Notes under the pieces: generated by a model
Told to the model about the DNA's origin: nothing
The model's database searches: none
What the model saw: the letters and a program-made list of their open reading frames with translations, nothing else
Position numbers and translations under genes: made by a program
Part shown: positions 45,036 to 55,306 of the stretch, in pieces
How positions within the stretch are numbered: the first letter of the stretch is position 1
Layout of the letters: every line of letters starts with the position of its first letter
From: an uncultured Alphaproteobacteria bacterium
GTDB taxonomy: Bacteria > Pseudomonadota > Alphaproteobacteria > UBA9655
Assembly (NCBI GenBank): GCA_937967795.1
Contig: CALBSK010000011.1
Span: 78,839-142,838, forward strand
DNA: 64,000 nucleotides
Direction of reading: 5' to 3'

Positions 45036-45753
45036 ATAATTCCTCTTGCGTCCCTACTTGCTCGATTCTTCCCTCACGCATGACGGCTATACGGTCTCCG
45101 AGTTTGAAGGCTTCAGAAATATCATGGGTTACAAAAACGATCGTTTTTTTTAAAACTTCTTTTAATCGTAAGATTTCATCCTGTAGTTCACTTCGTGTAA
45201 CCGCATCTAAAGCCCCAAAAGGTTCATCCATGAGTAAGCATTCAGAATCGGTTGCAAGCGCTCTTGCAACTCCCACGCGTTGCTGTTCGCCTCCTGAGAG
45301 TTGGTCGGGATAACGATTAAAGTAAACGCTTGGGTTAAGGCGCATGAAGTCTAAGAGTTCGCTTACTTTCTTCTGGCGAAATTCGGAATTTTTCTTTTCA
45401 AGACGAAGGGAAATTTCAATATTTTCCTTCACCGTCATATGAGGAAACAACCCCATTTTTTGAAAGACATATCCAAAAAACGTGCGGCGTAATGTGTTAA
45501 TATTATATGAATGAATGCTTTTCCCTTTAATGAAGATAGATCCAAAAGTGGGCTCTTCCAGGCCGTTGAGCATTTTGAGAATTGTTGACTTTCCACTTCC
45601 GGAAGATCCTATCAGGACAAGACTTTCTCCTCTCTCAATGCTAAGGGAGACCCGCTTAACGCTCGCGTTTCCTTCGTCAGCATAGGATTTTGAGACATCT
45701 CTTAATTCAATGAGATTTTTTTGCAGAATAAGTCCCCTAGTGGTACAGTTCAT
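44977..45753 (-). CDS. ATP-binding subunit of the OpuC-type importer
   Basis: 258 residues. Walker A GSSGSGKST, Q-loop YVFQKMGLFPHMTV, signature LSGGEQQRVGVARAL, Walker B CLLMDEPFGALD and the H-loop VFVTHDISEAF are all intact. No C-terminal CBS pair is present, unlike osmosensing OpuCA/OpuAA. Energises the fused permease-binding protein gene that follows with overlap. A pair of inverted palindromes lies just upstream. Confidence 0.93.
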   Translation of the reverse strand: MNCTTRGLILQKNLIELRDVSKSYADEGNASVKRVSLSIERGESLVLIGSSGSGKSTILKMLNGLEEPTFGSIFIKGKSIHSYNINTLRRTFFGYVFQKMGLFPHMTVKENIEISLRLEKKNSEFRQKKVSELLDFMRLNPSVYFNRYPDQLSGGEQQRVGVARALATDSECLLMDEPFGALDAVTRSELQDEILRLKEVLKKTIVFVTHDISEAFKLGDRIAVMREGRIEQVGTQEELCETPQTPFVEQLVRAGLKN

Positions 45754-45776
45754 AAATAAGTTACCCTATCCACCGC

Positions 45777-45936
45777 TGTCATCCCCGCGAAGGCGGGGAT
45801 CCAGGAATTGTTTGATATAAAATAATTTTTTCCATTTTTTCTAAAATAGTGCCTTTGTTATATTATTTGTATCTTAATATCGTAAATGCCTTTTTTCTCA
45901 ACGTTCCCCTGGATCCCCGCCTTCGCGGGGATGACA
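45777..45936. repeat. Inverted-repeat element with 29-bp perfect termini
   Basis: The 29 bases at 45777-45805 recur as an exact reverse complement at 45908-45936, around 102 bases of AT-rich DNA. Each arm also contains its own hairpin, ATCCCCGC-GAAG-GCGGGGAT. This GC-rich unit resembles dispersed palindromes found in many proteobacterial genomes. It fills the 269-base gap between the importer and the leucine operon. It may be a small non-autonomous element or a bidirectional transcription stop. Confidence 0.85.
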
Positions 45937-46022
45937 AGCCATATGGTGTATTATTTATGAATCGCACCCCTAGAACCTTCTTTATTTTATTATTTAGAGT
46001 GTGCTCTTATAGAAAGTCGGAG

Positions 46023-46934
46023 TCAAGCCAAGGGAGAAGAAGGCTTTCGTCGCAGAGCCTTTGAAGCTTTAGAGGTTGATTCACGTTCCAAACTTTTGTC
46101 TATAAAACGCGCGGCTTTGAGAAGCTTTTCCTGATCAACACCCGTCTTAATTCCAAGGCCATTTAAAAGGTAGAGAACATCTTCTGTTGCTACATTACCT
46201 GAAGCTCCAGGCGCGTAAGGACATCCTCCAAGGCCAGAGACAGAACTATCAACAATCCTAATCCCTTTTTCAAGAGCCGCATAAATATTCACAAGACCTT
46301 GACCATAGGTATCGTGAAAATGAACAGCACATTTTTCTAAAGGGGCTGGAATATCTTTTAAAAGTTCTTGAACTTGTTTCGATGTTCCCACCCCGATTGT
46401 ATCGCCTAAAGATATTTCATCACAGCCGAGATGAAGGAGTTTTAAAACGACCTCATGAACGCGGGCAGGAGAAATGGGGCCTTCATAAGGGCAAGCAATC
46501 GCACAAGAAACATATCCCCTCACACGCAAGCCTTTCGTTTTTGCATCTCTTACAAAGCTTTCATAAATATGAAGGCTTTCTTCAATCGAAACATTGATGT
46601 TTTTATGGCAAAAAGTTTCGGACGCAGCTGTAAATATAGCAATAGACCTGACTTTATTTTTGAGTGCGGTCTCATATCCTTCTTTATTAGGGACAAGAAG
46701 AGAGTAATCAACACCTTCTTTTTTTGTAATTTTTTGGAAAACCTCATCACTCTTTGCCATTTGAGGAACCCATCTCGGAGAAACAAAACTGCCAACTTCA
46801 ATAGCTTGAAGTCCTGACTCTGAAAGGAGATTGATAAACTGGATATGTGTCTCAAGAGAAAGGATGACGGGTTCGGCTTGAAGGCCATCCCGCGGTCCGA
46901 CTTCAACAATTTTAACTTCTTTTGGTAGCGTCAT
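46023..46934 (-). CDS. mvaB: Hydroxymethylglutaryl-CoA lyase
   Basis: 303 residues. Cleaves HMG-CoA to acetyl-CoA and acetoacetate, the final step of leucine breakdown. KIVEVGPRDGLQAE, the metal ligands CAVHFHDTYGQG, and the catalytic cysteine loop SGLGGCPYAPGASGNVATED all match. It overlaps mccA by 23 bases and is the last gene of the operon. Confidence 0.97.
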   Translation of the reverse strand: MTLPKEVKIVEVGPRDGLQAEPVILSLETHIQFINLLSESGLQAIEVGSFVSPRWVPQMAKSDEVFQKITKKEGVDYSLLVPNKEGYETALKNKVRSIAIFTAASETFCHKNINVSIEESLHIYESFVRDAKTKGLRVRGYVSCAIACPYEGPISPARVHEVVLKLLHLGCDEISLGDTIGVGTSKQVQELLKDIPAPLEKCAVHFHDTYGQGLVNIYAALEKGIRIVDSSVSGLGGCPYAPGASGNVATEDVLYLLNGLGIKTGVDQEKLLKAARFIDKSLERESTSKASKALRRKPSSPLA

Positions 46935-48840
46935 TGGAATTTTCCTCTTCTCCTATGTCCATGACTTCCCTTCCTTCTTCTACAATATCTCCTGGGTGAT
47001 AATAAATGTGCTTTACTTTTCCCCGTCGAGGAGCCGTCATCATATGCTCCATTTTCATGGCTTCAAGGATAAGAAGGGGTTGACCTTCTTTCACTTGTTC
47101 TCCTTCTTTAACAAGAACCAAAATGACTTTTCCTGTCATGGGAGCTTTTAGATGAGATTCCCTTCTTTTTTCATCAGGTCTTATAAGAAGAGGCGAGTGA
47201 GGAGATAAGGTATAGCTTTCTCCTTGATAGATAAGGGAAACTTTTTCACCCCTCTTCCAAAAGGGAATTCGACAATCTGAAAACAAAAGAGTATTTTCAA
47301 AGAGGGTCGCCTCAAAAAATTCTCGAGAATTATAGGTTAAGGAAAAGGTCTTTAACTCCCCCTCACAAACCCATTCAAAGGTAAAGGGCGCATACCCCCC
47401 AAGACGCCAATTGAGTTTCTCTTCCCAAGGAGACAAGCCATCGTGAGGTTCGGAAAGAACTTTAATGAGAGAAGCTGCGATGTAAACATTTTCAGGAATG
47501 TTTTGAGGAGGAATAAGACTCTCTAAATAGCGGTCAATGTAACCCACGTCAAAGCGATTTTCGAGCACACCTTTGTCTTGTACCAGTTTTTTTAAGAAGG
47601 GTAAATTTGTTGTAAGGCCAAGGATTTTCCATTCTTCCAAAGCAAGCATGGCTTTTTGAAAAGACTCGTTTCGGTTTTCCCCTTTGACAATAAGTTTTGC
47701 CATAAGCGGATCATAGTAAGATGCTATGGTATCCATTGGGTGAAGCCCAGTATCAATACGGACCTCTTTAGGATTTTCTTTCAACCAAACCTGTCCTGTG
47801 ACAGGTTTAAAATGATGCTGTGGATCTTCTGCATAAAGGCGAAGCTCTACCGCGTGCCCGTTGCAGGTAATCTCCTTCTGGGAAAGGGGAAGTTTTTCGT
47901 GTGATGCAACACGAAATTGCCATTCCACAAGATCAAGGCCCGTGATGGCTTCTGTCACCGGATGTTCCACTTGAAGACGGGTATTCATTTCCATGAAATA
48001 AAAGTTATGTTTGTCATCCACTAAAAATTCAATGGTTCCGGCTCCCTCGTAACGGATAGTCTTTGCAAGTTTACAGGCGGCTTGCGTGATTTTTTCTTTG
48101 AGAGGAAGGGGAAGAGAAGAAGGAGTTTCCTCAATCACCTTTTGATGACGTCTTTGAAGAGAACACTCTCTTTCGAAAAGATGCACCACATTTCCATAAG
48201 TATCAGCAAAAATCTGGACCTCAATATGGCGAGGGAAGGGAATGTATTTTTCCAAAAGAACCTCCCCATTGCCAAAAGCAGAAAGGGCTTCTCGCTGGCA
48301 AGCTTCAAGAGCTTGTTGAAACTCGTGCTTTGAATGAACAAGGCGCATCCCCTTCCCTCCTCCGCCCATAAGAGCCTTAATCATCAAAGGATAACCCGCC
48401 TGGTCAGCACGTTGAGAGAGGTGGTTTTGAGAGCCTTCATATCCAGGAACAACAGGAATCTTAGCTTTCCGAGCGATGACTTTCGCCTCACTTTTTGACC
48501 CCATTTTTTTAAGGGCCTCAATCGGTGGCCCAATAAAAATCAATTTCGCTTCGTGGCAAGATTTGGCAAACGCCTCATTTTCTGAAAGAAATCCATACCC
48601 TGGATGAATAGCCTCGACTTTTGCTTTTTTAGCAGCTGTTAAAATATTGGGGATATTAAGGTAACTCTCCGAAGCAGGGGAAGGGCCAATGGCAAAAGCC
48701 TCATCCGCCATGTGAACGGCAAGAGATGAAGCGTCGGCTTTAGAATAAACAGCAACGGTTCGAATTCCTAAATGACGGGCCGTTCGAATGATACGACAGG
48801 CAATTTCTCCTCTGTTCGCGATGAGAACAGATTTAATCAT
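46912..48840 (-). CDS. mccA: Methylcrotonyl-CoA carboxylase biotin-containing (alpha) subunit
   Basis: 642 residues. Biotin carboxylase with the ATP-grasp loop GGGGKGMRLVHS, FLEKYIPFPRHIEVQIFAD-like segment and EMNTRLQVEHPVTE. A linker domain follows. The C-terminal biotinyl domain has EAMKMEHMMTAP with the biotinylated lysine. Acting with the beta subunit at 49.7 kb it converts 3-methylcrotonyl-CoA to 3-methylglutaconyl-CoA. Context within the liu set separates it from propionyl-CoA carboxylase. Confidence 0.95.
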   Translation of the reverse strand: MIKSVLIANRGEIACRIIRTARHLGIRTVAVYSKADASSLAVHMADEAFAIGPSPASESYLNIPNILTAAKKAKVEAIHPGYGFLSENEAFAKSCHEAKLIFIGPPIEALKKMGSKSEAKVIARKAKIPVVPGYEGSQNHLSQRADQAGYPLMIKALMGGGGKGMRLVHSKHEFQQALEACQREALSAFGNGEVLLEKYIPFPRHIEVQIFADTYGNVVHLFERECSLQRRHQKVIEETPSSLPLPLKEKITQAACKLAKTIRYEGAGTIEFLVDDKHNFYFMEMNTRLQVEHPVTEAITGLDLVEWQFRVASHEKLPLSQKEITCNGHAVELRLYAEDPQHHFKPVTGQVWLKENPKEVRIDTGLHPMDTIASYYDPLMAKLIVKGENRNESFQKAMLALEEWKILGLTTNLPFLKKLVQDKGVLENRFDVGYIDRYLESLIPPQNIPENVYIAASLIKVLSEPHDGLSPWEEKLNWRLGGYAPFTFEWVCEGELKTFSLTYNSREFFEATLFENTLLFSDCRIPFWKRGEKVSLIYQGESYTLSPHSPLLIRPDEKRRESHLKAPMTGKVILVLVKEGEQVKEGQPLLILEAMKMEHMMTAPRRGKVKHIYYHPGDIVEEGREVMDIGEEENSNDATKRS

Positions 48841-49633
48841 CGTGGAATCTTTCGGGAACCCACGGAGGAGGACGTTTTTGAAGAAAAGATTTTATCCCTT
48901 GTTGACCCTCTTCTGATTGACGCATTTTCGCAATCAGCTCAATTGTCATAAGGCGGTTGTTTTCAGAAATTTTATGTGTAAGTTCTTGAATAAGTTTTTT
49001 TGCTTGGTTGACAGCAGAGGGATTACTTGTGAGAATTTGATGAAGAATAATCTCGAGTGCGCTATCCTTTTTTTCAAGATCCACCATTTCATGGATCAGT
49101 CCCATTTGAAGGGCCGGTGAAGTATCAAAGGTCTCTCCCGTTAAAAAATACCGCCGTGCATATCGAGGAGCTATTGCTTTTAAGACGTAAGGGGAAATAA
49201 CGGCGGGTGCGAGGCCAAGCTTGACTTCTGAAAAACTGAACGTTGCCAGAGGATCCGCCAGAACAATATCAGAACAGGCTATCAGGCCGATCCCCCCGCC
49301 TCTGACGGCACCATGGACATATGTAATGGTGGGAATCAGCAAAGTATCAAGAAAATACATCATGAGTGAAAGAAGACGCGCATCTTCAAAATTTTCACTT
49401 TCCGTGAAATGGGAAGCCCGTTCCATCCAAGCAAGATCAGCACCGGCGCAAAAACTTTTTCCATTTCCGCTGATGACAAGGGCTCTGATCTCGGGAGCTT
49501 CTTGTAGTTTTTTAAGATGCTCGATGATTTTTTCAATCATGTGATTATTAAACGCATTGTGAACATCGGGGCGATTCAAGGTGAGCCGAGCAATCTTATC
49601 TTCATCAATGGTAAAAAGAACTTCGTCTTCCAT
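48833..49633 (-). CDS. liuC: Methylglutaconyl-CoA hydratase (enoyl-CoA hydratase family)
   Basis: 266 residues of the crotonase fold. It has LTLNRPDVHNAFNNHMIE, the oxyanion loop SGNGKSFCAGADLAWM and RGGGIGLIACSDIVLAD. The second active-site segment is FSFSEVKLGLAPAVISPY. It would hydrate 3-methylglutaconyl-CoA to HMG-CoA; this specificity is inferred from its place between mccB and mccA. The start is 70 bases after mccB; it overlaps mccA by eight. Confidence 0.92.
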   Translation of the reverse strand: MEDEVLFTIDEDKIARLTLNRPDVHNAFNNHMIEKIIEHLKKLQEAPEIRALVISGNGKSFCAGADLAWMERASHFTESENFEDARLLSLMMYFLDTLLIPTITYVHGAVRGGGIGLIACSDIVLADPLATFSFSEVKLGLAPAVISPYVLKAIAPRYARRYFLTGETFDTSPALQMGLIHEMVDLEKKDSALEIILHQILTSNPSAVNQAKKLIQELTHKISENNRLMTIELIAKMRQSEEGQQGIKSFLQKRPPPWVPERFHDD

Positions 49634-49703
49634 AACTTACCTCCCTTATTTTTACGGCACCTTCTATTTTATAAAAATTTTTCTTTAAGATTTATTTAAC
49701 TCT

Positions 49704-51284
49704 CTAAAATCGAAAAACGCCAAACTGACTCGCAGGAAAGGGAGCCTGAAGAGCCACGGAGAGACTCAAAGCTAAAACACGGCGTGTATCTTGAGGGTCA
49801 ATAATCCCATCATCCCAGAGTCTGGCTGTGGCATAATAGGGATGACCTTGCGTTTCATATTGTTTGATGATTTTTTCTTTGAAGCTTCTTTCTTCTTCCG
49901 GAGAATCTTTTCGCACTTCGGCTAGAACATTGGCAGCTTGTTCTCCTCCCATGACGGAAATACGTGCGTTAGGCCACATCCATAAAAAGCGTGGGCTATA
50001 GGCTCTCCCACACATGCCATAATTCCCTGCGCCAAAACTCCCCCCAATAATAAGAGTGACTTTGGGAACCGCAGCACAAGCCACAGCTGTTACAAGTTTA
50101 GCGCCGTTTTTGGCGATGCCTTCATTTTCATATTTTTTCCCCACCATAAAACCACTGATGTTTTGAAGGAACAGAAGGGGAATTTTCCTCTGACAACAGA
50201 GTTGAATAAAGTGAGCCCCTTTAAGAGCAGATTCAGAAAACAAAATACCATTATTAGCTAAAATGCCAACGGGCATTCCCCAAAGGTGGGCAAAACCACA
50301 CACAAGGGTGGAGCCATAGTTTTTCTTAAATTCTTCAAATTCACTTCCATCCACAAGGCGAGAAATCACTTCTCTGACATCATAAGGCTTATGGGGATGA
50401 GCAGGGATCACCCCATAAAGTTCTTCAGAATTAAAAAGGGGGTCTTGAGAAGCTTTCAGTGAAAAAGAAGATAATTTCTGTCTATTAAGGGTTGAGACAA
50501 TGTCTCGGGTTATTCTCAAGGCATCGAGATCGTTTTCAGCGAGATGATCAGCAACGCCAGAGATTTTCGTATGAACATCAGCTCCGCCGAGCTCTTCTGC
50601 AGACACATCTTCTCCTGTTGCGGCTTTGACAAGAGGAGGCCCGCCTAGGAAAATTGTTCCCTGATTGCGGACAATGACCGTCTCATCCGCCATAGCAGGA
50701 ACATAGGCCCCCCCTGCCGTACAAGATCCCATGACGACAGCGATTTGAGGGATTCCTTGAGCAGACATGCGGGCCTGGTTATAGAAAATGCGACCAAAAT
50801 GATCTCTATCAGGAAAAACCTCATCTTGATAGGGAAGATAGGCTCCTCCCGAATCCACCAGATAAATACAGGGAAGACGATTAACTTCAGCAATTTCTTG
50901 GGCACGGAGGTGTTTTTTCACGGTCAAAGGATAATAAGTCCCGCCCTTAACTGTCGCATCATTGGCAACGAGGACACACTCTTGTCCCTTGATCTTTCCA
51001 ATTCCTGCAATAAGGCCTGCGGAGGGAACGTGATTTTCGTAAATTCCATAAGCTGCCAGAGCGCCAATTTCCAGGAAAGGAGATCCTAGGTCAAGCACTT
51101 TTTCTATCCTTTCGCGAGGGAGAAGTTTTCCACGGGATTGATGTTTTTCTCGAGCCTTTTCTCCGCCTCCTTTTTCAATCTCTTTAAGTTTTTTCTTGAA
51201 ATCTGCTACCAAAGATTCCATGTAACGTGCATTTTCTTGAAAAGCTTCTGAAGAAGGGACGATTGACGATTCTAAAACGGGCAT
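49704..51284 (-). CDS. mccB: Methylcrotonyl-CoA carboxylase carboxyltransferase (beta) subunit
   Basis: 526 residues. Carboxyltransferase with [46 protein letters not shown] (the MCC-type loop) and the CoA-binding [29 protein letters not shown] region in the C-terminal half. The sequence is full length and closer in these motifs to MCC beta than to PCC beta. It lies between the thiolase and the hydratase. Confidence 0.96.
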   Translation of the reverse strand: MPVLESSIVPSSEAFQENARYMESLVADFKKKLKEIEKGGGEKAREKHQSRGKLLPRERIEKVLDLGSPFLEIGALAAYGIYENHVPSAGLIAGIGKIKGQECVLVANDATVKGGTYYPLTVKKHLRAQEIAEVNRLPCIYLVDSGGAYLPYQDEVFPDRDHFGRIFYNQARMSAQGIPQIAVVMGSCTAGGAYVPAMADETVIVRNQGTIFLGGPPLVKAATGEDVSAEELGGADVHTKISGVADHLAENDLDALRITRDIVSTLNRQKLSSFSLKASQDPLFNSEELYGVIPAHPHKPYDVREVISRLVDGSEFEEFKKNYGSTLVCGFAHLWGMPVGILANNGILFSESALKGAHFIQLCCQRKIPLLFLQNISGFMVGKKYENEGIAKNGAKLVTAVACAAVPKVTLIIGGSFGAGNYGMCGRAYSPRFLWMWPNARISVMGGEQAANVLAEVRKDSPEEERSFKEKIIKQYETQGHPYYATARLWDDGIIDPQDTRRVLALSLSVALQAPFPASQFGVFRF

Positions 51285-51291
51285 ATGACTT

Positions 51292-52470
51292 TTAAATCCG
51301 CTCTAGGGCCATCGCAGTGGCTTCCCCTCCCCCAATACAAAGGCTCGCGATCCCGCGTTTCAGTCCTCTTTTCTCAAGGGCATGGAGAAGGGTTACAAGG
51401 ATTCGGGCACCTGAGGCTCCAATAGGGTGGCCCAGTGCACAGGCTCCTCCGTTTACATTAACTTTTGCAGGAGGAAGGTGGAGATCGGTAATAGAAGCCA
51501 TGGCAACAACGGCAAAAGCTTCATTGATTTCAAAGAGATCCACATCTTCTATTTTCCATCCCAGTTTATCAAGGAGCTTTTGAATGGCCTGAACAGGAGC
51601 AGTTGTAAACCATTCTGGCTCTTGCGCATGGGACGCATACCCACAAATAAGAGCACGAGGTTTAAGTTTATGATGTCCTACATAGGAACGACTTGCAAGA
51701 ACAAGAGCAGCTGCCCCATCACTGATGGAACTGGAATTGGCAACCGTAACGGTTCCTCCTTCTTCAAAAGCAGGTTTTAAGGTGGGAATACGGTCAATTT
51801 TAAATCGAAACGGACATTCATCTTGAGTCACATGAATGTTGGTCTTTCCCAGATCCACCCGAACAGGCGTAATTTCAGTTGCAAAGGCACCTTCATCAAT
51901 AGCTTTTAAGGCCTTGAGATCAGAAGAAATGGCAAACTCATCTTGAGCTTCACGTGTAAATTTATATTTTCGAGCGGTTTTTTCAGCAAACTGTCCCATG
52001 TGGCTGTGATCATACGCATTTTCAAGTCCGTCGAACAGCATCTCATCAATGAGGTGTCCGTGACCCAAACGATAGCCACTGCGGGCCTTATCAAGTAAAT
52101 AGGGCGCATTGCTCATGCTCTCCATTCCTCCAGCAACAGCCACATCAATATCTTTTAGCCGAATGTCGGACGCCGCCATCATGACGGTCTTCATTCCTGA
52201 GCCACAGACTTTGTTAACTGTTGCCGTTGGAGTGCTTGTAGGAATCCCTGCCCCAAGCGCTGCTTGGCGAGCGGGTGCTTGACCTAATCCTGCGGATAGA
52301 ACACACCCCATCAAAACTTCTTCTACGTGAGAAGAGCTCACAGAAGCATCTTCAAGGGCGCCTCGGATGGCAATCGATCCTAGGTGCGTTGCCTTAACAG
52401 CAGAAAGTTCTCCTTGGAAAGCACCGAGAGGTGTGCGTTTTGCCCCTAAAATAACGACGTCTTCAGTCAT
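51292..52470 (-). CDS. atoB: Acetyl-CoA acetyltransferase (thiolase)
   Basis: 392 residues. The nucleophile is in [13 protein letters not shown], the histidine in [18 protein letters not shown] and the second cysteine in [16 protein letters not shown]. Splits acetoacetyl-CoA to two acetyl-CoA, or condenses them. In this operon it completes the route from HMG-CoA lyase products once acetoacetate is activated. A CoA transferase for that step is not in the window. Confidence 0.96.
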   Translation of the reverse strand: MTEDVVILGAKRTPLGAFQGELSAVKATHLGSIAIRGALEDASVSSSHVEEVLMGCVLSAGLGQAPARQAALGAGIPTSTPTATVNKVCGSGMKTVMMAASDIRLKDIDVAVAGGMESMSNAPYLLDKARSGYRLGHGHLIDEMLFDGLENAYDHSHMGQFAEKTARKYKFTREAQDEFAISSDLKALKAIDEGAFATEITPVRVDLGKTNIHVTQDECPFRFKIDRIPTLKPAFEEGGTVTVANSSSISDGAAALVLASRSYVGHHKLKPRALICGYASHAQEPEWFTTAPVQAIQKLLDKLGWKIEDVDLFEINEAFAVVAMASITDLHLPPAKVNVNGGACALGHPIGASGARILVTLLHALEKRGLKRGIASLCIGGGEATAMALERI

Positions 52471-52479
52471 GACTCTTCC

Positions 52480-53637
52480 TTATCTTGTTTCCTTAAAAAT
52501 TTCTCGTCCAATCAACATCCGCCGAATCTCGGACGTCCCTGCTCCGATCTCATATAATTTCGCGTCTCTGAGAAGACGTCCTGTAGGGTAGTCGTTAATG
52601 TATCCATTCCCACCTAAACATTGAATGGCTTCCAGGGCCATTTGAGTGGCTTTTTCTGCGACATATAAGATGACACCAGCAGAATCCTTACGAGAGATTC
52701 GCTTTTGATCACAAGCAAGAGCGGTTGCATAAACATACGCCCGACAGGCGCATAGGTTTGTATACATATCCGCAAGTTTTCCTTGGATGAATTGAAATTC
52801 CCCAATAGGTTGATTAAATTGATGACGCTCATGCACATAAGGGATGACGATATCAAGGCAAGCTTGGAGGATACCTAAGGGCCCCCCCGACAAAATTACT
52901 CTTTCGTAATCAAGACCACTCATAAGAATTTGAGCCCCTTGATTAAGAGAACCCAGGACATTTTCTTGAGGGACGACGCAGTTCTCAAAGACAAGTTCAC
53001 ACGTCCCTGATCCTCGCATTCCTAATTTGTCAAGTTTTTGAGCTGTTGCAAATCCTTCCATTCCCTTTTCGATCAGAAAGGTCGTTATTCCTTTTGTTTC
53101 GGCTGTGGGATCTGTTTTCGCGTAAACCACGATAATATCGGCATAAGGTCCATTGGTAATCCACATTTTGGTTCCGTTAAGGATGTAGGCGTTTCCTTCT
53201 TTGCGAGCCGTTGTTCGCATGCTCATGACATCCGAGCCTGCGCCAACTTCACTCATAGCAAGGGCACCGATGTGTTCCCCCCTGATAAGCTTAGGGAGAA
53301 AACGCTGTTTTTGAGCAGCCGTTCCATGAAGGCGAATTTGATTGACACAAAGATTGGAATGGACGGCATAGCTTAACCCCACAGACGCTGAAGCCCGCGA
53401 GAGTTCTTCCACGGCAATGATGTGCTCCAGGTATCCCATGCCCGCACCACCATCTTGTGCTTCAACCGTAATACCGAGAAGACCTAAGTCTCCGAGTTTA
53501 GGCCAAAGATCGCGCGGGAATTCGTCTTTTTGATCAATTTCATGCGCTCGAGGAGCGATTTCTTTGACAGCAAAGTCATGCACTGTCTCTCGGACAGCTT
53601 CCGCAACGTCACCTAAAGCGAAGGGTAATTTTTGCAC
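52480..53637 (-). CDS. ivd: Isovaleryl-CoA dehydrogenase
   Basis: 385-residue acyl-CoA dehydrogenase. FAD-binding [16 protein letters not shown] and [19 protein letters not shown] are present. The catalytic glutamate sits in [19 protein letters not shown], the position shared by isovaleryl-CoA dehydrogenases rather than the C-terminal site of short-chain enzymes. [34 protein letters not shown] ends the protein. It heads the leucine operon and should pass electrons to ETF and the ETF-QO at 29-30.6 kb. Confidence 0.95.
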   Translation of the reverse strand: MQKLPFALGDVAEAVRETVHDFAVKEIAPRAHEIDQKDEFPRDLWPKLGDLGLLGITVEAQDGGAGMGYLEHIIAVEELSRASASVGLSYAVHSNLCVNQIRLHGTAAQKQRFLPKLIRGEHIGALAMSEVGAGSDVMSMRTTARKEGNAYILNGTKMWITNGPYADIIVVYAKTDPTAETKGITTFLIEKGMEGFATAQKLDKLGMRGSGTCELVFENCVVPQENVLGSLNQGAQILMSGLDYERVILSGGPLGILQACLDIVIPYVHERHQFNQPIGEFQFIQGKLADMYTNLCACRAYVYATALACDQKRISRKDSAGVILYVAEKATQMALEAIQCLGGNGYINDYPTGRLLRDAKLYEIGAGTSEIRRMLIGREIFKETR

Positions 53638-53724
53638 AAACTCTCCCTACCTTATATTTATCCTTATTATGGCATAAAAAAGAAAGGAAAACCAAAGATT
53701 TTATCAAATGGCCAATGATGAGCT

Positions 53725-54462
53725 TTATGCTATCTGATGGGGTTTAATGGCTCGCCCTAAGGTGATGGCATGCACTTCTTTGGCGCCCGCTTGTAATAAA
53801 ACTTTTGAACAGGCATTAAGAGTAGCGCCTGTTGTAAAAACATCATCAACAAGCAGAATGGTTTTTTTCTGAAGTTGATTTTTTTTTGTGAGAGAAATCT
53901 TAAAGGCACGGTCAACATTTTTTTGCCGATCCTTTTTTGAGAGATGTCCTTGAGACGGCGTTCGATGTTTTCTAATCAGAAGAGAAGGCGCATAACTCCA
54001 ATGATTAAGCCGTGCAATTTCCTGAGCTAATAGGGCTGCTTGATTATAGGTTCTCATAAAAAGTCGTGTCCAGTGAAGAGGGACGGGGATACAGAGAGGG
54101 TCCTTCATTTCGTCAAGGAACTGGGTCATCCATTTAGCAAAGAGAGGGCTTGAGTTGATCGTATCCGCATGTTTAAATTTTAAAATAAGATCCTTGCTTT
54201 CAGAAGTATAGGAAAACACAGACCGTGCCGTTTTGTAGTGAGGAGTCATGTGACTGCAAACCCCACAAAGGGCACCTTCTTCAATATCAAAATCAAAAGG
54301 AAAGCCGCAACAAGCACAGTAAGGTTTTGTAATAAAAGGAATCAAAGGCCAGCAAGAGGTACAAAGACCATCCGTACTTTCTACAATGGCACCACACTTC
54401 ACACAACGGAGAGGGATCAAAAGATCCACAAACTTCTTAAAGAGAGAAGGGGTGACCGGCAT
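53725..54462 (-). CDS. comF: ComF-family phosphoribosyltransferase-like protein
   Basis: 245 residues. The N-terminal zinc-finger-like part has CVKCGAIVES, CTSCW, CACCGFPF and CGVCSHM. The C-terminal type I phosphoribosyltransferase loop is TILLVDDVFTTGATLNAC. ComF supports DNA uptake in competent bacteria, but the family also occurs widely elsewhere, so competence is not shown. It overlaps folD by 26 bases. Confidence 0.9.
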   Translation of the reverse strand: MPVTPSLFKKFVDLLIPLRCVKCGAIVESTDGLCTSCWPLIPFITKPYCACCGFPFDFDIEEGALCGVCSHMTPHYKTARSVFSYTSESKDLILKFKHADTINSSPLFAKWMTQFLDEMKDPLCIPVPLHWTRLFMRTYNQAALLAQEIARLNHWSYAPSLLIRKHRTPSQGHLSKKDRQKNVDRAFKISLTKKNQLQKKTILLVDDVFTTGATLNACSKVLLQAGAKEVHAITLGRAIKPHQIA

Positions 54463-55306
54463 ATCGGAAAGCAGCTTCTAAAGTATTGCGTAAAAGAGAA
54501 GCAATCGTCATGGGTCCTACCCCCCCGGGAACAGGGGTAATGGCCCCTGCCCTTTTTCGGGCGGAGGAAAAATCCACATCTCCCACGACTTTCCCCGAAG
54601 AAAGTCGATTGATGCCTACATCAATGACGGTGGCTCCTTTTTGAATCCAATTCCCTTGAATAAAACGGGGAACGCCGATAGCTACAATCAAAATATCAGC
54701 TGTTTCACAAATAGAGGGTAGATTTTGAGTTTTTGAATGGGCCATCCAGACCGTGCACTCTTGCTGAAGCATGAGGAGAGCCATTGGTCGTCCAACAAGG
54801 ATAGAGCATCCAACAATACCAACAGTGAGGCCTTCTAGGCGATTGTAAACGGTTTGAATAAGGGAAAGACAACCCAAAGGGGTACAAGCCGTAAATCCTC
54901 CCCCCGAACCTTGAAAAAGTTTCCCCACATTTAAAGGATGCAACCCATCAACGTCCTTTGAGGGGTCAATTAGAGACAGAAAGTAAAATTTATCAAGATG
55001 TTGGGGAAGAGGAAGTTGAAGAATAATTCCATGAATATGAGGCGTTTGATTAAGTTCTCTGATTTTGGCTTCTAATCTATTTGAGGAAATGTCACTCGGG
55101 AAAACATGTTCTTCAAAGTGGTATCCGAGTTCTTTTGCTTGAAGACCCTTCAACTGGACAAAAAGTTGACTTCCAGGATCATCCCCTACCCTGAGAGCGG
55201 CAAGACCAGGTTTTATCCCCGTTTCTTTTTCAAGACTCACAGCTAAAGGGGCGAGTTTCTTTTTAAGTTCCTCCGCAGCCTTACGGCCATCGATGATTTC
55301 AGACAC
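54437..55306 (-). CDS. folD: Bifunctional methylenetetrahydrofolate dehydrogenase/cyclohydrolase
   Basis: 289 residues. It interconverts 5,10-methylene- and 10-formyl-THF. HGIILQLPLPQHLD, DVDGLHPLNVGKL and the NADP loop GCSILVGRPMALLML are present, as is PVPGGVGPMTIASLLRNTLEA. The active-site region reads SQLFVQLKGLQA: the lysine (53) is kept but the usual tyrosine is phenylalanine (49), which may lower cyclohydrolase activity. It overlaps yggT by eight bases. Confidence 0.94.
   Translation of the reverse strand: MSEIIDGRKAAEELKKKLAPLAVSLEKETGIKPGLAALRVGDDPGSQLFVQLKGLQAKELGYHFEEHVFPSDISSNRLEAKIRELNQTPHIHGIILQLPLPQHLDKFYFLSLIDPSKDVDGLHPLNVGKLFQGSGGGFTACTPLGCLSLIQTVYNRLEGLTVGIVGCSILVGRPMALLMLQQECTVWMAHSKTQNLPSICETADILIVAIGVPRFIQGNWIQKGATVIDVGINRLSSGKVVGDVDFSSARKRAGAITPVPGGVGPMTIASLLRNTLEAAFRYAGHPFSL

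Noticed and set aside
45849..46064. A 71-codon open frame containing LDPRLRGDDK
   Set aside because: The distinctive peptide is a translation of the inverted-repeat arm; there is no ribosome site or family, and it runs into the opposite-strand mvaB gene.
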